Assembly (NCBI RefSeq): GCF_001401155.1
Contig: NZ_LJRO01000458.1
Coordinates: forward strand, 272,758 to 336,757
Length of the DNA stretch: 64,000 nt
DNA from: Pseudomonas tremae
Lineage (GTDB): Bacteria > Pseudomonadota > Gammaproteobacteria > Pseudomonadales > Pseudomonadaceae
Reading direction: 5' to 3'
Below, one piece after another: positions 1-8,900 of the stretch. Made by a program: the position numbers and the translations under genes. A model generated the notes under the pieces. It had not been told where the DNA came from. It saw nothing but the letters and a program-made list of their open reading frames with translations, and ran no database searches. The stretch's first letter is position 1. Every line of letters begins with the position of its first letter.

Positions 1-717
1 TAGCGGGTCCTGCGCTTCCGGCCCCCACATTGGCAGTGACAGGTCGCCACCCGGACAGGTCGACAAGGCGCACAGCAGGTCGATTTCTGCGAAGAATTCC
101 AGATAGTCGCCCTTCTGCGCCGGGCAGGCTTTCATGAAATACATGTCGTCATGGTTCAGGCCGGTGCACTGAAAAATGTTCAGCACGTCATGTACGTCAA
201 ACTCGGTCAAGCCGTGCGGCAGCACTGCGCGGGTCAGATTCGAATGGCAGTGATGATGGAAGTCTTCACCGGTCAGCATTTTGTTGACGTACGGGTCGCA
301 GCGCGTGCCAAGCAAGTCGTGCAGACGGCCACCATGTTCGTCGATGCCATAGCTGGCCAGACTGTCATCGGTAATGGTCACCAGCGGTCTTAAAAACGGC
401 AGGTTCGACCATAGCCGGTCATGAGTGCTGACATGCGCGCCTTGCAACTGACGCGTGCGCGCCGCCCACAGGCGTTCACGTGGATCATTGGCATTCCACA
501 CGTTGAAATCCCCCACTTGCGGGCCGACCGGTGTGGTTATGCGAAACACCTGGCCAGCCCTGACCTTCCAGGCACGTCCGGTGCGAATCGGCACGTCGAA
601 CTGCTCGACCAGCGTACGCTGCTGCGCATCGGCGCGGATACGCTCGTAAAAGGCCGTGTCCACTTGCAGCGCGGCGCCTTTGCTGACCTGGTAAGCGGCT
701 GGGTAGTCTTTGTACAT
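1..717 (-). CDS. DUF1989 family protein (urea carboxylase-associated type), 3' end outside window
   Basis: Partial gene of 239 visible codons; the C-terminus lies left of base 1. The translation begins MYKDYPAAYQVSKG and contains a His/Cys-rich stretch FHHHCHSNL near residue 155 and the block GDFNVWNANDP near residue 68. Both fit the DUF1989 family, whose members often sit beside urea carboxylase or amidolyase genes; the reaction is not established. The ATG at 717 has GAGAAG about 8 bases upstream. The same frame stays open back to the dnaE2 stop at 778-780, with a possible TTG start in between. It follows dnaE2 in the same direction after about 60 bases, so it could be the last gene of that transcript, but nothing in it points to DNA repair. 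Family assignment is from recalled motifs and is moderately secure. Confidence 0.7.
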   Translation of the reverse strand, partial: MYKDYPAAYQVSKGAALQVDTAFYERIRADAQQRTLVEQFDVPIRTGRAWKVRAGQVFRITTPVGPQVGDFNVWNANDPRERLWAARTRQLQGAHVSTHDRLWSNLPFLRPLVTITDDSLASYGIDEHGGRLHDLLGTRCDPYVNKMLTGEDFHHHCHSNLTRAVLPHGLTEFDVHDVLNIFQCTGLNHDDMYFMKACPAQKGDYLEFFAEIDLLCALSTCPGGDLSLPMWGPEAQDPL

Positions 718-777
718 GGCGGTCTTCTCGCTGGCAAGATGTAACAATTGGCGCAGCAAGTTGCGGGCCTGATCTGA

Positions 778-3700
778 TCACTGAAAATCCCGACTGCGCA
801 CATCCAGCCCGGTCAGCAACGGCGTCAGGTCATAGAGCCTCTGGGCGATCAGGTGGCGCACGCCATTGTTTGACTCCAGCCGCCCGAACACCTGCAGCAA
901 CTGCGAGCCGACCAGCACCTTGCGTTGACGCTCGGCAAGGTCGCGCCAGACCACGACGTTGACCATGCCGAACTCGTCCTCCAGCGTCACGAAGGTCACG
1001 CCGCTGGCGGTGCCTGGTCGTTGGCGACCGATGACCAGACCTGCCAGGCTCAGGGTTCGATCGTTCTCGAGGGTCAGCAGATCCTGCGAGCTGCGAAAGC
1101 GCTTGGCGGTCAGTTGCCGCCGCAGCAAGGCCAATGGGTGCGGGCCCAAGGTAGTGCCCAGCGAGGCATAGTCGGCCACCAGGTCTTCGGCCACGGTCGG
1201 CAACGGCAGCGTCACGTGGATTTCTTCGCCGGGCAGGTCACTGAACAGCGGGCGCTGAGCCTCGACCCCCGCCACTTCCCAGCGCGCCCGGTGCCGATGG
1301 CCGATCAGGCCGCGCAAGGCTCCGGAATCCGCCAGTGCTTCGGCAGCGCGCGAGTCCAGGCCAGCGCGCTGAGCCAGGTCGGTGGCATCGGTAAACGACC
1401 GTTTCGAGCGCGCCGCTTCGATACGCAGGGCATCGTCTTCGCGAAAACTGCGCAGCATGCGCAACCCCAGGCGAATGGCCAGATTGCGCGTCCTGTCTGG
1501 ATGCTCGACCGGCTCCAGCGAGCAATCCCAGTGGCTGTAACGCACGTCCACCGGACGAATTTCGATGTGATGGCGACGTGCGTCCTGCAGCAGTTGGTCC
1601 GGGCTGTAGAAACCCATCGGCCAGCTGTTGATCAGTGCGCAGGTAAAGGCTGCCGGTTCATGGCATTTGAGCCAACAACTGGCGTAGGTCAGCAAGGCAA
1701 AACTGGCGGCATGGGATTCGGGAAAGCCGTAGCTGCCAAAACCTTTGATCTGCTCGAAGATACGGTCGGCAAAATCTGCCTCGTAACCATTCTTCAGCAT
1801 GCCAGTGCGTAAGCGCTCACGGTGCGGATCCAGCCCGCCGTGGCGTTTCCAGGCGGCCATCGCGCGACGCAACTGATCGGCCTCACCGGGCGTGTAATCA
1901 GCCGCAATGATCGCCACTTCCATGACCTGCTCCTGAAACAGCGGCACGCCCAGGGTACGTTTAAAAACCGACTCAAGCATTGGCGGATAAGTAACGGCTT
2001 CTTCACCATTACGCCGACGCAGGTACGGATGAACCATATCGCCTTGAATCGGCCCCGGCCGGACGATGGCGACTTCGATGACCAGATCGTAAAACTTTTC
2101 CGGCCTGAGACGCGGCAGCATGGCCATTTGCGCGCGGGACTCGATCTGGAACACACCGATGGTGTCGGCGCGGCTGATCATTTCGTAGGTTTTTCGATCA
2201 TCACCGGGCAGACCTGCCAGCGTCCATCGTTTGCCACGATGCAGATGCACCAGATCGAACGTCCTGCGCAGTGCGCTGAGCATGCCCAGTGCAAGGATGT
2301 CGACTTTCAGCAGGCCGACAAGGTCCAGATCGTCCTTGTCCCACTGGATAATAGTGCGGTCGGCCATCGCCGCGTTTTCCACCGGCACCAGCGTGTCCAG
2401 CGGATGCTCGGAGATCACGAACCCACCCGGATGCTGCGACAGGTGCCGAGGAAAGCCGATCAGTTCGCCGGTCAGGGTCAGCACACGCTTGAGGACGGGG
2501 GTTTCGGCATTGAAACCATATTCGCGCAGGCGCTCGGGCGACGGCAGCGAGTCGCTCCAGCGACTGAAAGCTTCAGCCAGCGTGTTGATCTGGTCGGGTG
2601 GCAGCCCTAGCACTTTGGCCACGTCACGCACCGCACCTGAACCGTGGTAGGTGCTGGCCACCGCGGTCAGCGCCGCCCTGCCGCGGCCATAACGCCGGAA
2701 AATGTACTGAATGACTTCTTCGCGGCGGTCATGCTCGAAATCCACGTCGATGTCTGGTGGCTCGTCGCGCTCTCTGGAAATGAAGCGCTCGAACAGCAGG
2801 TTGCTCTTTTCCGGGTTCAGTTCGGTAATGCCCAATGCGTAGCACACCGCAGAGTTGGCCGCCGAGCCACGGCCCTGGCAAAGAATGTGCTGGCTGCGGG
2901 CAAACTCGACAATGTCGTGAACTGTCAGAAAGTAGCTGTCGAATTTCTTTTCCTTGATCAGGGCGAGTTCTTTTTCGACCTGTGCGCGTGCCACCGTACT
3001 CAGCCCATTCGGCCAGCGCCTGCGAATACCGCGTTCGGTCAGCTCACGCAGCCACGATGAGGAAGTTTGCCCTTTGGGAACCAGCTCGTGAGGGTATTCA
3101 TACTTTAATTGGTCCAGGTCGAACGTGCAGCGCCGGGCGATGCGTGCCGATTCGGCCAGCAGCCAGTCGGGGTAATGCTCTGCAAGCGTGTCGAGGGACC
3201 GTAAATGACGCTCGCCGTTGGCAAACAACAGGTGCCCGGCTTCCGCTACCGTGGTGTGATGACGGATGGCAGTCATGGTGTCCTGCAAGACACGTCGCCC
3301 GCGCGCATGCATGTGTACGTCACCGCTGGCCACTGCCGGAATGCCCAACGCCTGCGCCAGTGCCAGCAGGTCAGCAAGGCGCTGATCGTCATCCGGACCG
3401 CGGTGCAACTCTACGCCCAGCCAGAGGCGCTCGGCAAAGAGCTCGCGCAACCAGTTGCCCTGCGACAGGCATGCTTGAGCATCAGCGCCGATGTCCGGCA
3501 GCCAGATGGCCAGCAGACCGTCCAGCGACACCTCGATATCCTCGCACAGCAGTTGGTACTCGCCCTTCCTGGCCCGCCGCCGCGCCACTGTGATCAATTT
3601 GCACAGTGCTTCATATCCCGCCTTGTTCTCCACCAGGAGGACAACTTTCGGGCCGTTCTCGATGTGCATTTCGCTACCGACTATCAGCGGCACACCAGTG

Positions 3701-3873
3701 TCCTTCGAAGCCTGCCAGGCACGGACAATGCCCGCCAATGTGCATTCATCGGTGATTGCCAGCGCCGTATAACCGTGGCGCAAGGCACGCTCGAACAATT
3801 CTCGGGCGCTTGAAGCGCCGCGCTGAAAACTGAAGTTGGACAGGCAATGCAGCTCGGCGTAATCGGTACTCAT
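778..3873 (-). CDS. dnaE2: Error-prone DNA polymerase III alpha subunit DnaE2 (ImuC)
   Basis: 1031-residue C-family polymerase that performs translesion synthesis with ImuA and ImuB after DNA damage. The N-terminus has a PHP-type domain (residues 1 to about 200, opening AELHCLSNFSFQRGASS). The polymerase core carries the catalytic acidic motif PPDIDVDFEHDR at 372-383 and the block CQGRGSAANSAVCYALGI near 332-349. The C-terminal part ends in an OB-fold-like region (LAGLVIGRQRPGTASGVTFV). It lacks the long clamp and tau-binding tail of replicative DnaE (about 1160-1170 residues), as expected for DnaE2. Its ATG overlaps the imuB stop by four bases (ATGA), so translation is probably coupled. It is the distal damage-response gene of the lexA2-imuA-imuB-dnaE2 cassette and should be induced with it. 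Confidence 0.96.
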   Translation of the reverse strand: MSTDYAELHCLSNFSFQRGASSARELFERALRHGYTALAITDECTLAGIVRAWQASKDTGVPLIVGSEMHIENGPKVVLLVENKAGYEALCKLITVARRRARKGEYQLLCEDIEVSLDGLLAIWLPDIGADAQACLSQGNWLRELFAERLWLGVELHRGPDDDQRLADLLALAQALGIPAVASGDVHMHARGRRVLQDTMTAIRHHTTVAEAGHLLFANGERHLRSLDTLAEHYPDWLLAESARIARRCTFDLDQLKYEYPHELVPKGQTSSSWLRELTERGIRRRWPNGLSTVARAQVEKELALIKEKKFDSYFLTVHDIVEFARSQHILCQGRGSAANSAVCYALGITELNPEKSNLLFERFISRERDEPPDIDVDFEHDRREEVIQYIFRRYGRGRAALTAVASTYHGSGAVRDVAKVLGLPPDQINTLAEAFSRWSDSLPSPERLREYGFNAETPVLKRVLTLTGELIGFPRHLSQHPGGFVISEHPLDTLVPVENAAMADRTIIQWDKDDLDLVGLLKVDILALGMLSALRRTFDLVHLHRGKRWTLAGLPGDDRKTYEMISRADTIGVFQIESRAQMAMLPRLRPEKFYDLVIEVAIVRPGPIQGDMVHPYLRRRNGEEAVTYPPMLESVFKRTLGVPLFQEQVMEVAIIAADYTPGEADQLRRAMAAWKRHGGLDPHRERLRTGMLKNGYEADFADRIFEQIKGFGSYGFPESHAASFALLTYASCWLKCHEPAAFTCALINSWPMGFYSPDQLLQDARRHHIEIRPVDVRYSHWDCSLEPVEHPDRTRNLAIRLGLRMLRSFREDDALRIEAARSKRSFTDATDLAQRAGLDSRAAEALADSGALRGLIGHRHRARWEVAGVEAQRPLFSDLPGEEIHVTLPLPTVAEDLVADYASLGTTLGPHPLALLRRQLTAKRFRSSQDLLTLENDRTLSLAGLVIGRQRPGTASGVTFVTLEDEFGMVNVVVWRDLAERQRKVLVGSQLLQVFGRLESNNGVRHLIAQRLYDLTPLLTGLDVRSRDFQ

Positions 3874-5285
3874 GCAAACCAGCCATGCAGCAGCAGTTCG
3901 CCCTGCTCGCCAACGCAGCGATACGCCCAGGCGCGCTGGCCATTGGCGGTTTCGACCAGATAATAATCACGGCGCACATCACCACCGTCCCACCAGCCGG
4001 ACTCGATTCGCTCGGGACCTGCAACGATGCGCGTTGCATGGACGGGCAAAGGCAATGGCTCGCGCAACAGCCAGCCAGGGCGTGTAACGCCGCGTGCCGG
4101 CAAAACCGGCTTGCTGGTGCTTTGCGGTTGCCAGGCACATTCCGGACGATGATCCGCCTGCGCACGCAGGCCACAGACCGATTCGTCACCCAGACGCGCG
4201 CGCAAGCGCTCGCGCAGTTGCTCCCACGGCAGGGTCTGTTGCACGCGCTCATCGAACAGCTCGCGGTGCGTCGGCACAAAGTCCGGCAGGTCACGGGCCT
4301 GCAAGCGTACGGCACGTACCGGCGAGGCCACCAGGACTTGTTCCAGCCTGCCACGAGCCAGTTCGAAGAGCATCGAGGGGTCGCGTTCGGCACTCAACAG
4401 CCCGACCGGAACCACGCTCTCGGGGCCATCGACGTGTTCCAGATGCAAGGCAAAGCGCTGCACGCCACTGTCACGTCCGGCCAGGAACAGGGCCAGATCG
4501 GCAATCAGACGCTTGAGGGGAAATAACAGGGCCTGATGCGATTCGACATCAAAATTCAGCTCGATGCGCACATCGAAGAAATCCGGTGGCGTGTAGCACT
4601 CGAGCGCCACCGGCCGCTCCCCTAACAGTGTGTCAAGGTGCTGCAGGACACTGGCCGGAAAACGTCGCGCCAAAGTATCGCGTGGCAAGGCCAGAACCTG
4701 CCGTACGCTGCGCAGGCCCATGCGCGTCATGGCAGTGGCCGCCTCGCGACTCAGCCCGATGCGATCCAGTGGCATCTGTTCCAGGGTGCGACGCAGTTCA
4801 TGCGGGCAATCAATGCTCAGGCCATCATGCATGTTGGCCAGCATCCGCGCTGCTATCGGGTTGGGAGCAACCACGATGCGGTGGCGGAAACCCTGTTTTG
4901 TCAGTTCTTCACGCAGGCGAGCCTCGAATACAGGCCACGGCCCGAAAAGCTTGAGGCTGGACTCGATCTCCATCAACAGCACCCGAGGGTATTTGAGGCT
5001 GACACTGGAGCTGAAACCGTAGGCCCAGGCAGCCAGCAGTTGCTGCAACTGCTCGGTGTCGGCGGGGTCGTGTACGACCGTCGCAAAGCCCGGCACGAGT
5101 GCCTGCGCCGCTGTCAATGACTGCCCTGCCCTCAGCCCCAATGCCCGCGCAGCCGGATTGACAGTTTGCAGAACGCGCCGATGCGCACTGCCGCTGATCA
5201 GCGCCAATGGCTCATCAGGATCGCTGCGACGACGCATGACGCCGTCGAGCGCCAATTGTGGCAGCAAGACACAGGCCCACAGCAT
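3870..5285 (-). CDS. imuB: ImuB, Y-family polymerase-like protein of the mutasome
   Basis: 471 residues starting MLWACVLLPQLALDG. The family resembles Y-family polymerases but acts as an adaptor that bridges DnaE2, ImuA and the beta clamp. Consistent with this, the position of the usual DxDxFFAxVE catalytic motif reads LPQLALDGVMRR, without the acidic catalytic set. Palm-like blocks follow (NPAARALGLRAGQSL, YPRVLLMEIESSLKLFG) and then the HhH region around GLSREAATAMTRMGLRS. The frame is open upstream to 5576, but that segment lies opposite imuA coding sequence, and the ATG at 5285 has GAGG 7-8 bases before it inside the imuA tail. imuA ends 7 bases upstream and dnaE2 starts with a 4-base overlap downstream, so the three genes form a tight operon. 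Confidence 0.93.
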   Translation of the reverse strand: MLWACVLLPQLALDGVMRRRSDPDEPLALISGSAHRRVLQTVNPAARALGLRAGQSLTAAQALVPGFATVVHDPADTEQLQQLLAAWAYGFSSSVSLKYPRVLLMEIESSLKLFGPWPVFEARLREELTKQGFRHRIVVAPNPIAARMLANMHDGLSIDCPHELRRTLEQMPLDRIGLSREAATAMTRMGLRSVRQVLALPRDTLARRFPASVLQHLDTLLGERPVALECYTPPDFFDVRIELNFDVESHQALLFPLKRLIADLALFLAGRDSGVQRFALHLEHVDGPESVVPVGLLSAERDPSMLFELARGRLEQVLVASPVRAVRLQARDLPDFVPTHRELFDERVQQTLPWEQLRERLRARLGDESVCGLRAQADHRPECAWQPQSTSKPVLPARGVTRPGWLLREPLPLPVHATRIVAGPERIESGWWDGGDVRRDYYLVETANGQRAWAYRCVGEQGELLLHGWFA

Positions 5286-5292
5286 AAGAACC

Positions 5293-5916
5293 TCAAGCGT
5301 CGGTCGGGAATGGAATCGGAAAAGGCGGTGCCAGCCCGCCGCGGCACTTGAGCACGCGCATTTGTGCCGGACAGGTATCGACAGCGATCCGCAGTGCGGC
5401 CGGCGATGGGTTGGCGGCAGCCTGTTGGGGGCGACAGGCAAATGCCAGGGTCTGCCCGGTTTCGGCGGCCACCTGCAAGCGCCGCAATGCACGGTCATCG
5501 ACCATGCCGGGCCAGCAAATAACCGCGCCACAACTGCCCGAACGCAAGCACTGCTCGGCCGCCCACAAGGCATCACGCGTACCGGCCTCGATCACCACCA
5601 GATGACGCAGGTCGACCCCGGCAGCGAGCCAGGCCTGTGGATAGGGAATATAAGGCGGAGCGACCAGCACGATGCGCTCACCACTGCCCGACAAACGCGC
5701 CAGGCTCGGCCACAACAGGCGCAATTCACCGCTGCCATTGGCCGCAATGAGGATTTCGGTCAGCGCCGAAGCAGGCCAGCCACCAGTGGGCAAAGCGCTG
5801 TCCAGCGCCGCATGCCCGCTGGGATGCGGGCTGACCTGCGACGCGCCCTGCTGACGACCCTTCCAGACCCTGCGCTCGTCCAGCAAGGCGTCCAGACTGA
5901 CCACCGCGCCCATCAT
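5293..5916 (-). CDS. imuA: ImuA, SulA/RecA-like translesion synthesis factor
   Basis: 207 residues, starting MMGAVVSLDALLDERRVW. It matches the proteobacterial ImuA type: HPSGHAALDSALPTGGWP near residues 31-48, then a RecA-like core (ALTEILIAANGSGELRLLWP) and an IVLVAPPYIPYPQAW block. The phosphate loop looks degenerate (AANGSGE), so ATP hydrolysis is doubtful. ImuA-type proteins are needed for damage-induced mutagenesis with ImuB and DnaE2. The start ATG overlaps the lexA2 TGA (ATGA); a second ATG directly follows, so the start is uncertain by one codon. Expression should follow the LexA2 operator at 6522-6539. Confidence 0.9.
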   Translation of the reverse strand: MMGAVVSLDALLDERRVWKGRQQGASQVSPHPSGHAALDSALPTGGWPASALTEILIAANGSGELRLLWPSLARLSGSGERIVLVAPPYIPYPQAWLAAGVDLRHLVVIEAGTRDALWAAEQCLRSGSCGAVICWPGMVDDRALRRLQVAAETGQTLAFACRPQQAAANPSPAALRIAVDTCPAQMRVLKCRGGLAPPFPIPFPTDA

Positions 5917-6530
5917 TCGCGCCGGACCAGCCCGCAGAACACGCCTTCGATGGCGAAGTCCTGATCGGGCGTGACGATGATCGGTTGGTAAGCCGGGTTG
6001 CGCGGCAGCAGGTGCAACTGATCGCCGCGGTGCTGCAGACGCTTGATGGTGACCTCGCCGTCCAGACGGGCAACGACGATCTGCCCATCACTGGCGTGCG
6101 GGTTGCGGTGTACACCGACCAGATCGCCATCAAGAATACCGTCCTCGATCATCGAGTCGCCCTGCACGCGCAACAGGTAGTCGGGCACGCGGGTGAACGT
6201 GCTGCGATCCAGATGCAGCGTGGTGTGTATATCCAGATCCGGCCCGATGGGAGCACCTGCAGCCACACGGCCCAGCACCGGAATTTCCAGCAGCTCAGGA
6301 CGCGGTTCACTGTTCAGCAGACGAATACCGCGGGCCTGATGCGGCACGACCTCGATCAGACCAGCCTCGGTCAGTGCCACAATATGTTTGCGCGCCACGC
6401 TGCGTGAAGCAAAACCGAAAGCTTCGGAAATTTCCGCCAGGCTCGGCGATTGCCCTTGCTGCGCGATGCGGTCGCGGATGAAGGTAAGGATGGCGCTACG
6501 ACGTGGAGATAATGTGCTCATGGAGTACAT
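5913..6530 (-). CDS. lexA2: LexA2 repressor of the mutagenesis cassette
   Basis: 205-residue LexA/S24-type repressor. An N-terminal winged helix (residues about 5-70, with SPSLAEISEAFGF and SRSVARKHIVALTEAGLI) is followed by the autocleavage site Ala91-Gly92 (GRVAAGAP) and a latent peptidase with Ser126 (QGDSMIEDG) and Lys163 (DGEVTIKRL). RecA filaments trigger self-cleavage in this family. Pseudomonas often has a second LexA controlling its own imuA-imuB-dnaE2 operon, which is the arrangement here. The first ATG (6530) is preferred because AGGAG lies 5 bases upstream; MSTLSP three codons later is an alternative without its own ribosome site. The start lies inside an 18-base palindrome that is the probable autoregulatory operator. 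Confidence 0.95.
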   Translation of the reverse strand: MYSMSTLSPRRSAILTFIRDRIAQQGQSPSLAEISEAFGFASRSVARKHIVALTEAGLIEVVPHQARGIRLLNSEPRPELLEIPVLGRVAAGAPIGPDLDIHTTLHLDRSTFTRVPDYLLRVQGDSMIEDGILDGDLVGVHRNPHASDGQIVVARLDGEVTIKRLQHRGDQLHLLPRNPAYQPIIVTPDQDFAIEGVFCGLVRRE

Positions 6531-6539
6531 TTGTACTCC
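6522..6539. promoter_or_regulatory. LexA2 operator over the lexA2 ribosome site and start codon
   Basis: Perfect inverted repeat GGAGTAC-N4-GTACTCC (spacer ATTT on the plus strand). It contains AGTAC-N4-GTACT, very close to the AGTAC-N4-GTGCT type described for LexA2 in Pseudomonas putida and unlike the classical CTGT-N8-ACAG SOS box. It spans the Shine-Dalgarno AGGAG and the ATG at 6530. Binding is inferred. Confidence 0.85.
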
Positions 6540-6687
6540 TTTCGGTATTTTGTGGCTAGCGCGTTTGGTCGGATTGAGGAAGGCTATTATTCGGATTTTC
6601 CCAACAGTGAAATCACAAACACCCGGTTTATAGCGCCAGTCAAAGAGCAGACACTCTACGGCTCTTCAAGCATCAGGAGTACTCATT

Positions 6688-7683
6688 GTGATCACGCGCC
6701 AACTGGGTAAAAACGGTCCGCAGGTTTCCGCTACAGGCTTGGGTTGCATGGGCATGTCGGATTTCTATACCACCGGCATTGATGAGCAGGAGTCCATCGC
6801 AACGCTGCACCGTGCGCTGGAGCTGGGTGTCACTTTTCTTGATACGGCTGACATGTACGGCCCGTATACCAATGAGGCCCTGCTGGGGCGGGCCCTGCAA
6901 GGCAAGCGTGAGGGAGTCCATCTGGCCAGCAAGTTCGGAATCGTGCGCGGTGACGACCCGCATGCGCGAGGGGTAAATGGCAGCCCTGAGTACATCCGCC
7001 AGGCCATCGAAGGCAGCCTCAAGCGGCTGAATACCGATTACCTCGACCTTTATTATCAGCACCGCGTAGACCCGAATGTGCCGATCGAAGAAACCATTGG
7101 CGCGATGGCCGAGCTCGTCAAGGCAGGCAAGGTTCGTCATATCGGCATCTGTGAAGCCAGTGCCGCGACCATCGAAAGAGCGCACAAGGTGCATCCGTTG
7201 GCAGCGGTACAAAGCGAGTACTCGCTTTGGTCACGAGACCCGGAACACAATGATGTGCTTGCCACCTGCCGTCGTCTGGGCATTGCCTTTGTTGCCTACA
7301 GCCCGCTGGGCCGTGGCTTTCTGACCGGCGCGCTACAGACCCCTGACGACTTCGCCGCCGATGATTACCGACGCTTCAGCCCACGCTTTCAGGGCGAGAA
7401 CTTCAATCGTAATCTGGCATTGGTGGAACAGGTCAAGACGCTGGCCGCAGCCAAGGGCATCAGTGCCTCTCAACTGGCGCTGGCCTGGGTTCTGGCGCAA
7501 GGCAACGACATCATTCCGATTCCAGGCACCAAACAACGCAAGTATCTGGAGAGCAATGTGGCCGCAACCACGCTGACCCTGAGTGAAGATGAACTGGCCC
7601 GACTGGACGCAATCTTTCCGTCCCGAGGGGCAGCTTCAGGTGAGCGTTACAGCCCGGAATCGATGAAGTCTCTCAACGGCTGA
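6688..7683 (+). CDS. Aldo/keto reductase
   Basis: 331-residue NADPH-type oxidoreductase with a TIM barrel. The family tetrad is visible as Asp52 and Tyr57 (LDTADMYGPY), Lys82 (HLASKFG) and His125 (LYYQHRVD). Length and motifs match the YajO/AKR13-like group that reduces various aldehydes and ketones; the substrate cannot be read from sequence. It uses a GTG start at 6688 preceded by CAGGAG. It stands alone between the divergent lexA2 cassette and a convergent phosphatase gene, with which it shares a hairpin at 7691-7715. Confidence 0.9.
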   Translation: MITRQLGKNGPQVSATGLGCMGMSDFYTTGIDEQESIATLHRALELGVTFLDTADMYGPYTNEALLGRALQGKREGVHLASKFGIVRGDDPHARGVNGSPEYIRQAIEGSLKRLNTDYLDLYYQHRVDPNVPIEETIGAMAELVKAGKVRHIGICEASAATIERAHKVHPLAAVQSEYSLWSRDPEHNDVLATCRRLGIAFVAYSPLGRGFLTGALQTPDDFAADDYRRFSPRFQGENFNRNLALVEQVKTLAAAKGISASQLALAWVLAQGNDIIPIPGTKQRKYLESNVAATTLTLSEDELARLDAIFPSRGAASGERYSPESMKSLNG

Positions 7684-7690
7684 CAGATCC

Positions 7691-7715
7691 GATACCCGAT
7701 CAAGCGGCGGGTATC
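7691..7715. terminator. Shared hairpin between convergent genes
   Basis: Perfect 8-base stem GATACCCG/CGGGTATC with a 9-base loop, 7 bases after the reductase stop and overlapping the phosphatase stop. Neither side has a clear T-run, so terminator function is tentative. Confidence 0.45.
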
Positions 7716-8400
7716 AGGTTGTCGTAGGGCAAGCCTCGGTGCCGTTGTTGAGGCCTTGCTTGTGAGTCTTGTAATCCAGCGTGGCTTTGCCATCGACCCA
7801 CTTCAACGTGACCACCACCACTGAGTCGAAATCGTCGCCGGTCCAGTCATCCACCAGGTTGACGGCCTTGCCAGACGCCTCTTCAGCGACCTTGTTGATC
7901 AGCTCCGGCAGGTAGCCGTGCGACCAGGCGGTGTAGATGATCGAGTTATGGTACTTGTCCTGCATAAACTCGCTGGCAAGTTCACTGGTGTCATTGGCGC
8001 CGAAGTCGATATTGACCGGCAGACCCAGCTTGATCGCACTTGGCCCGACCGTCATCAGGGGCCGGACATAGCTGTAGGACAAGTCGCCCTCACCTTCTTC
8101 CACATGCCGGCTGGGGTTGGCGGCGAAAATAAAGTCAGCCTTGCCGAATTCTCTGGGAAGCACTTCCGACAGCTCTATGGCCCGGTTGAGCCCTTGGCAG
8201 TTTAACTGCCCCAACCCCATCGCCGGCTTTTCGGCGTGGCGAAGAAAGACCAGAGTCTGGGTGCCGTTCTTGGGTTCGGCATGCACACCTTTACCCATGG
8301 CAAACAGAACCAGTGCAGATGCCACAAGCACTGACGGGAAAAAGAACCAGGCGATACGGCGCTGAAGACGGGCGGTCAAAGGCATTTTTGGAATATTCAT
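7714..8400 (-). CDS. Membrane-anchored histidine phosphatase-family protein
   Basis: 228 residues. A single hydrophobic segment (about residues 17-35, WFFFPSVLVASALVLFAMG) follows a basic N-terminus, so the protein is probably exported or anchored with its domain in the periplasm. The catalytic motif of the histidine phosphatase superfamily appears as FLRHAEKP (Arg54, His55), with a second histidine in AWSHGYLPEL. The usual RHG is RHA here, which is common in the branch 2-like and unusual members. Substrate is unknown. It is monocistronic, and about 500 bases of gap lie upstream of its start. Confidence 0.75.
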   Translation of the reverse strand: MNIPKMPLTARLQRRIAWFFFPSVLVASALVLFAMGKGVHAEPKNGTQTLVFLRHAEKPAMGLGQLNCQGLNRAIELSEVLPREFGKADFIFAANPSRHVEEGEGDLSYSYVRPLMTVGPSAIKLGLPVNIDFGANDTSELASEFMQDKYHNSIIYTAWSHGYLPELINKVAEEASGKAVNLVDDWTGDDFDSVVVVTLKWVDGKATLDYKTHKQGLNNGTEACPTTT

Positions 8401-8900
8401 TATCTTCTGAGTCCGTTGCGCATTTGAAAGGGATCAGCCCATTGGCTGGTGCGAATGTGCAAGCGTGTGCAGTTCGTCCCGAGAGTTTCTGCGGATCAGT
8501 AGAGCAAGGGCGCAATAGCGAGCACCCCTGATCACGCGCGAATCTTAGTGCGCACATGTTTCGAAATTAAGAATGTGGACGATTAAGAGTGTCAAAAAGC
8601 GATTCTGTTGCAATCGCCATGAAAAAAACCGTCCCGCATACAGAGAGAACTGTCAGAAAACCGTCGAAAGCAGAGTAATAAGGCCTACTGTTGCTCGCCC
8701 AACAGCAAACTCACAGGCTGCTACCTGTTCAACAACGCGTTGTACTGAGAAACGTCCCGAGTCCTTGCCTGCCCAAAGCTTCAGGTCATTGGCACAGAGC
8801 GTGCAATATTCCATTTTGTGAATTTCACACACTTTGGACTGCTGATTTTGAATATACAAATCAGTCATTGCAGCCCTGTTCCTTTATCTGGACGCCCACT
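8401..8900. other. 500-base gap between divergent genes
   Basis: No convincing gene on either strand; a frame running into the transporter gene from 8691 has no ribosome site and poor composition. The gap must hold promoters for the phosphatase (minus) and the importer (plus). The one structured site I see is the inverted repeat at 8842-8864. Confidence 0.6.
8842..8864. promoter_or_regulatory. Inverted repeat upstream of the sulfonate-type importer
   Basis: CTGATTT-N9-AAATCAG, a perfect 7-base inverted repeat ending 36 bases before the ATG at 8901, AT-rich in the middle (TGAATATAC). Position fits an operator, for example for a LysR-type sulfur regulator, but the binding protein is unknown. 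Confidence 0.35.

Noticed and set aside
3870..5576. Longer imuB start at 5576
   Set aside because: The extra residues are antisense to nothing conserved and overlap imuA; ImuB family starts at the MLWACV site.
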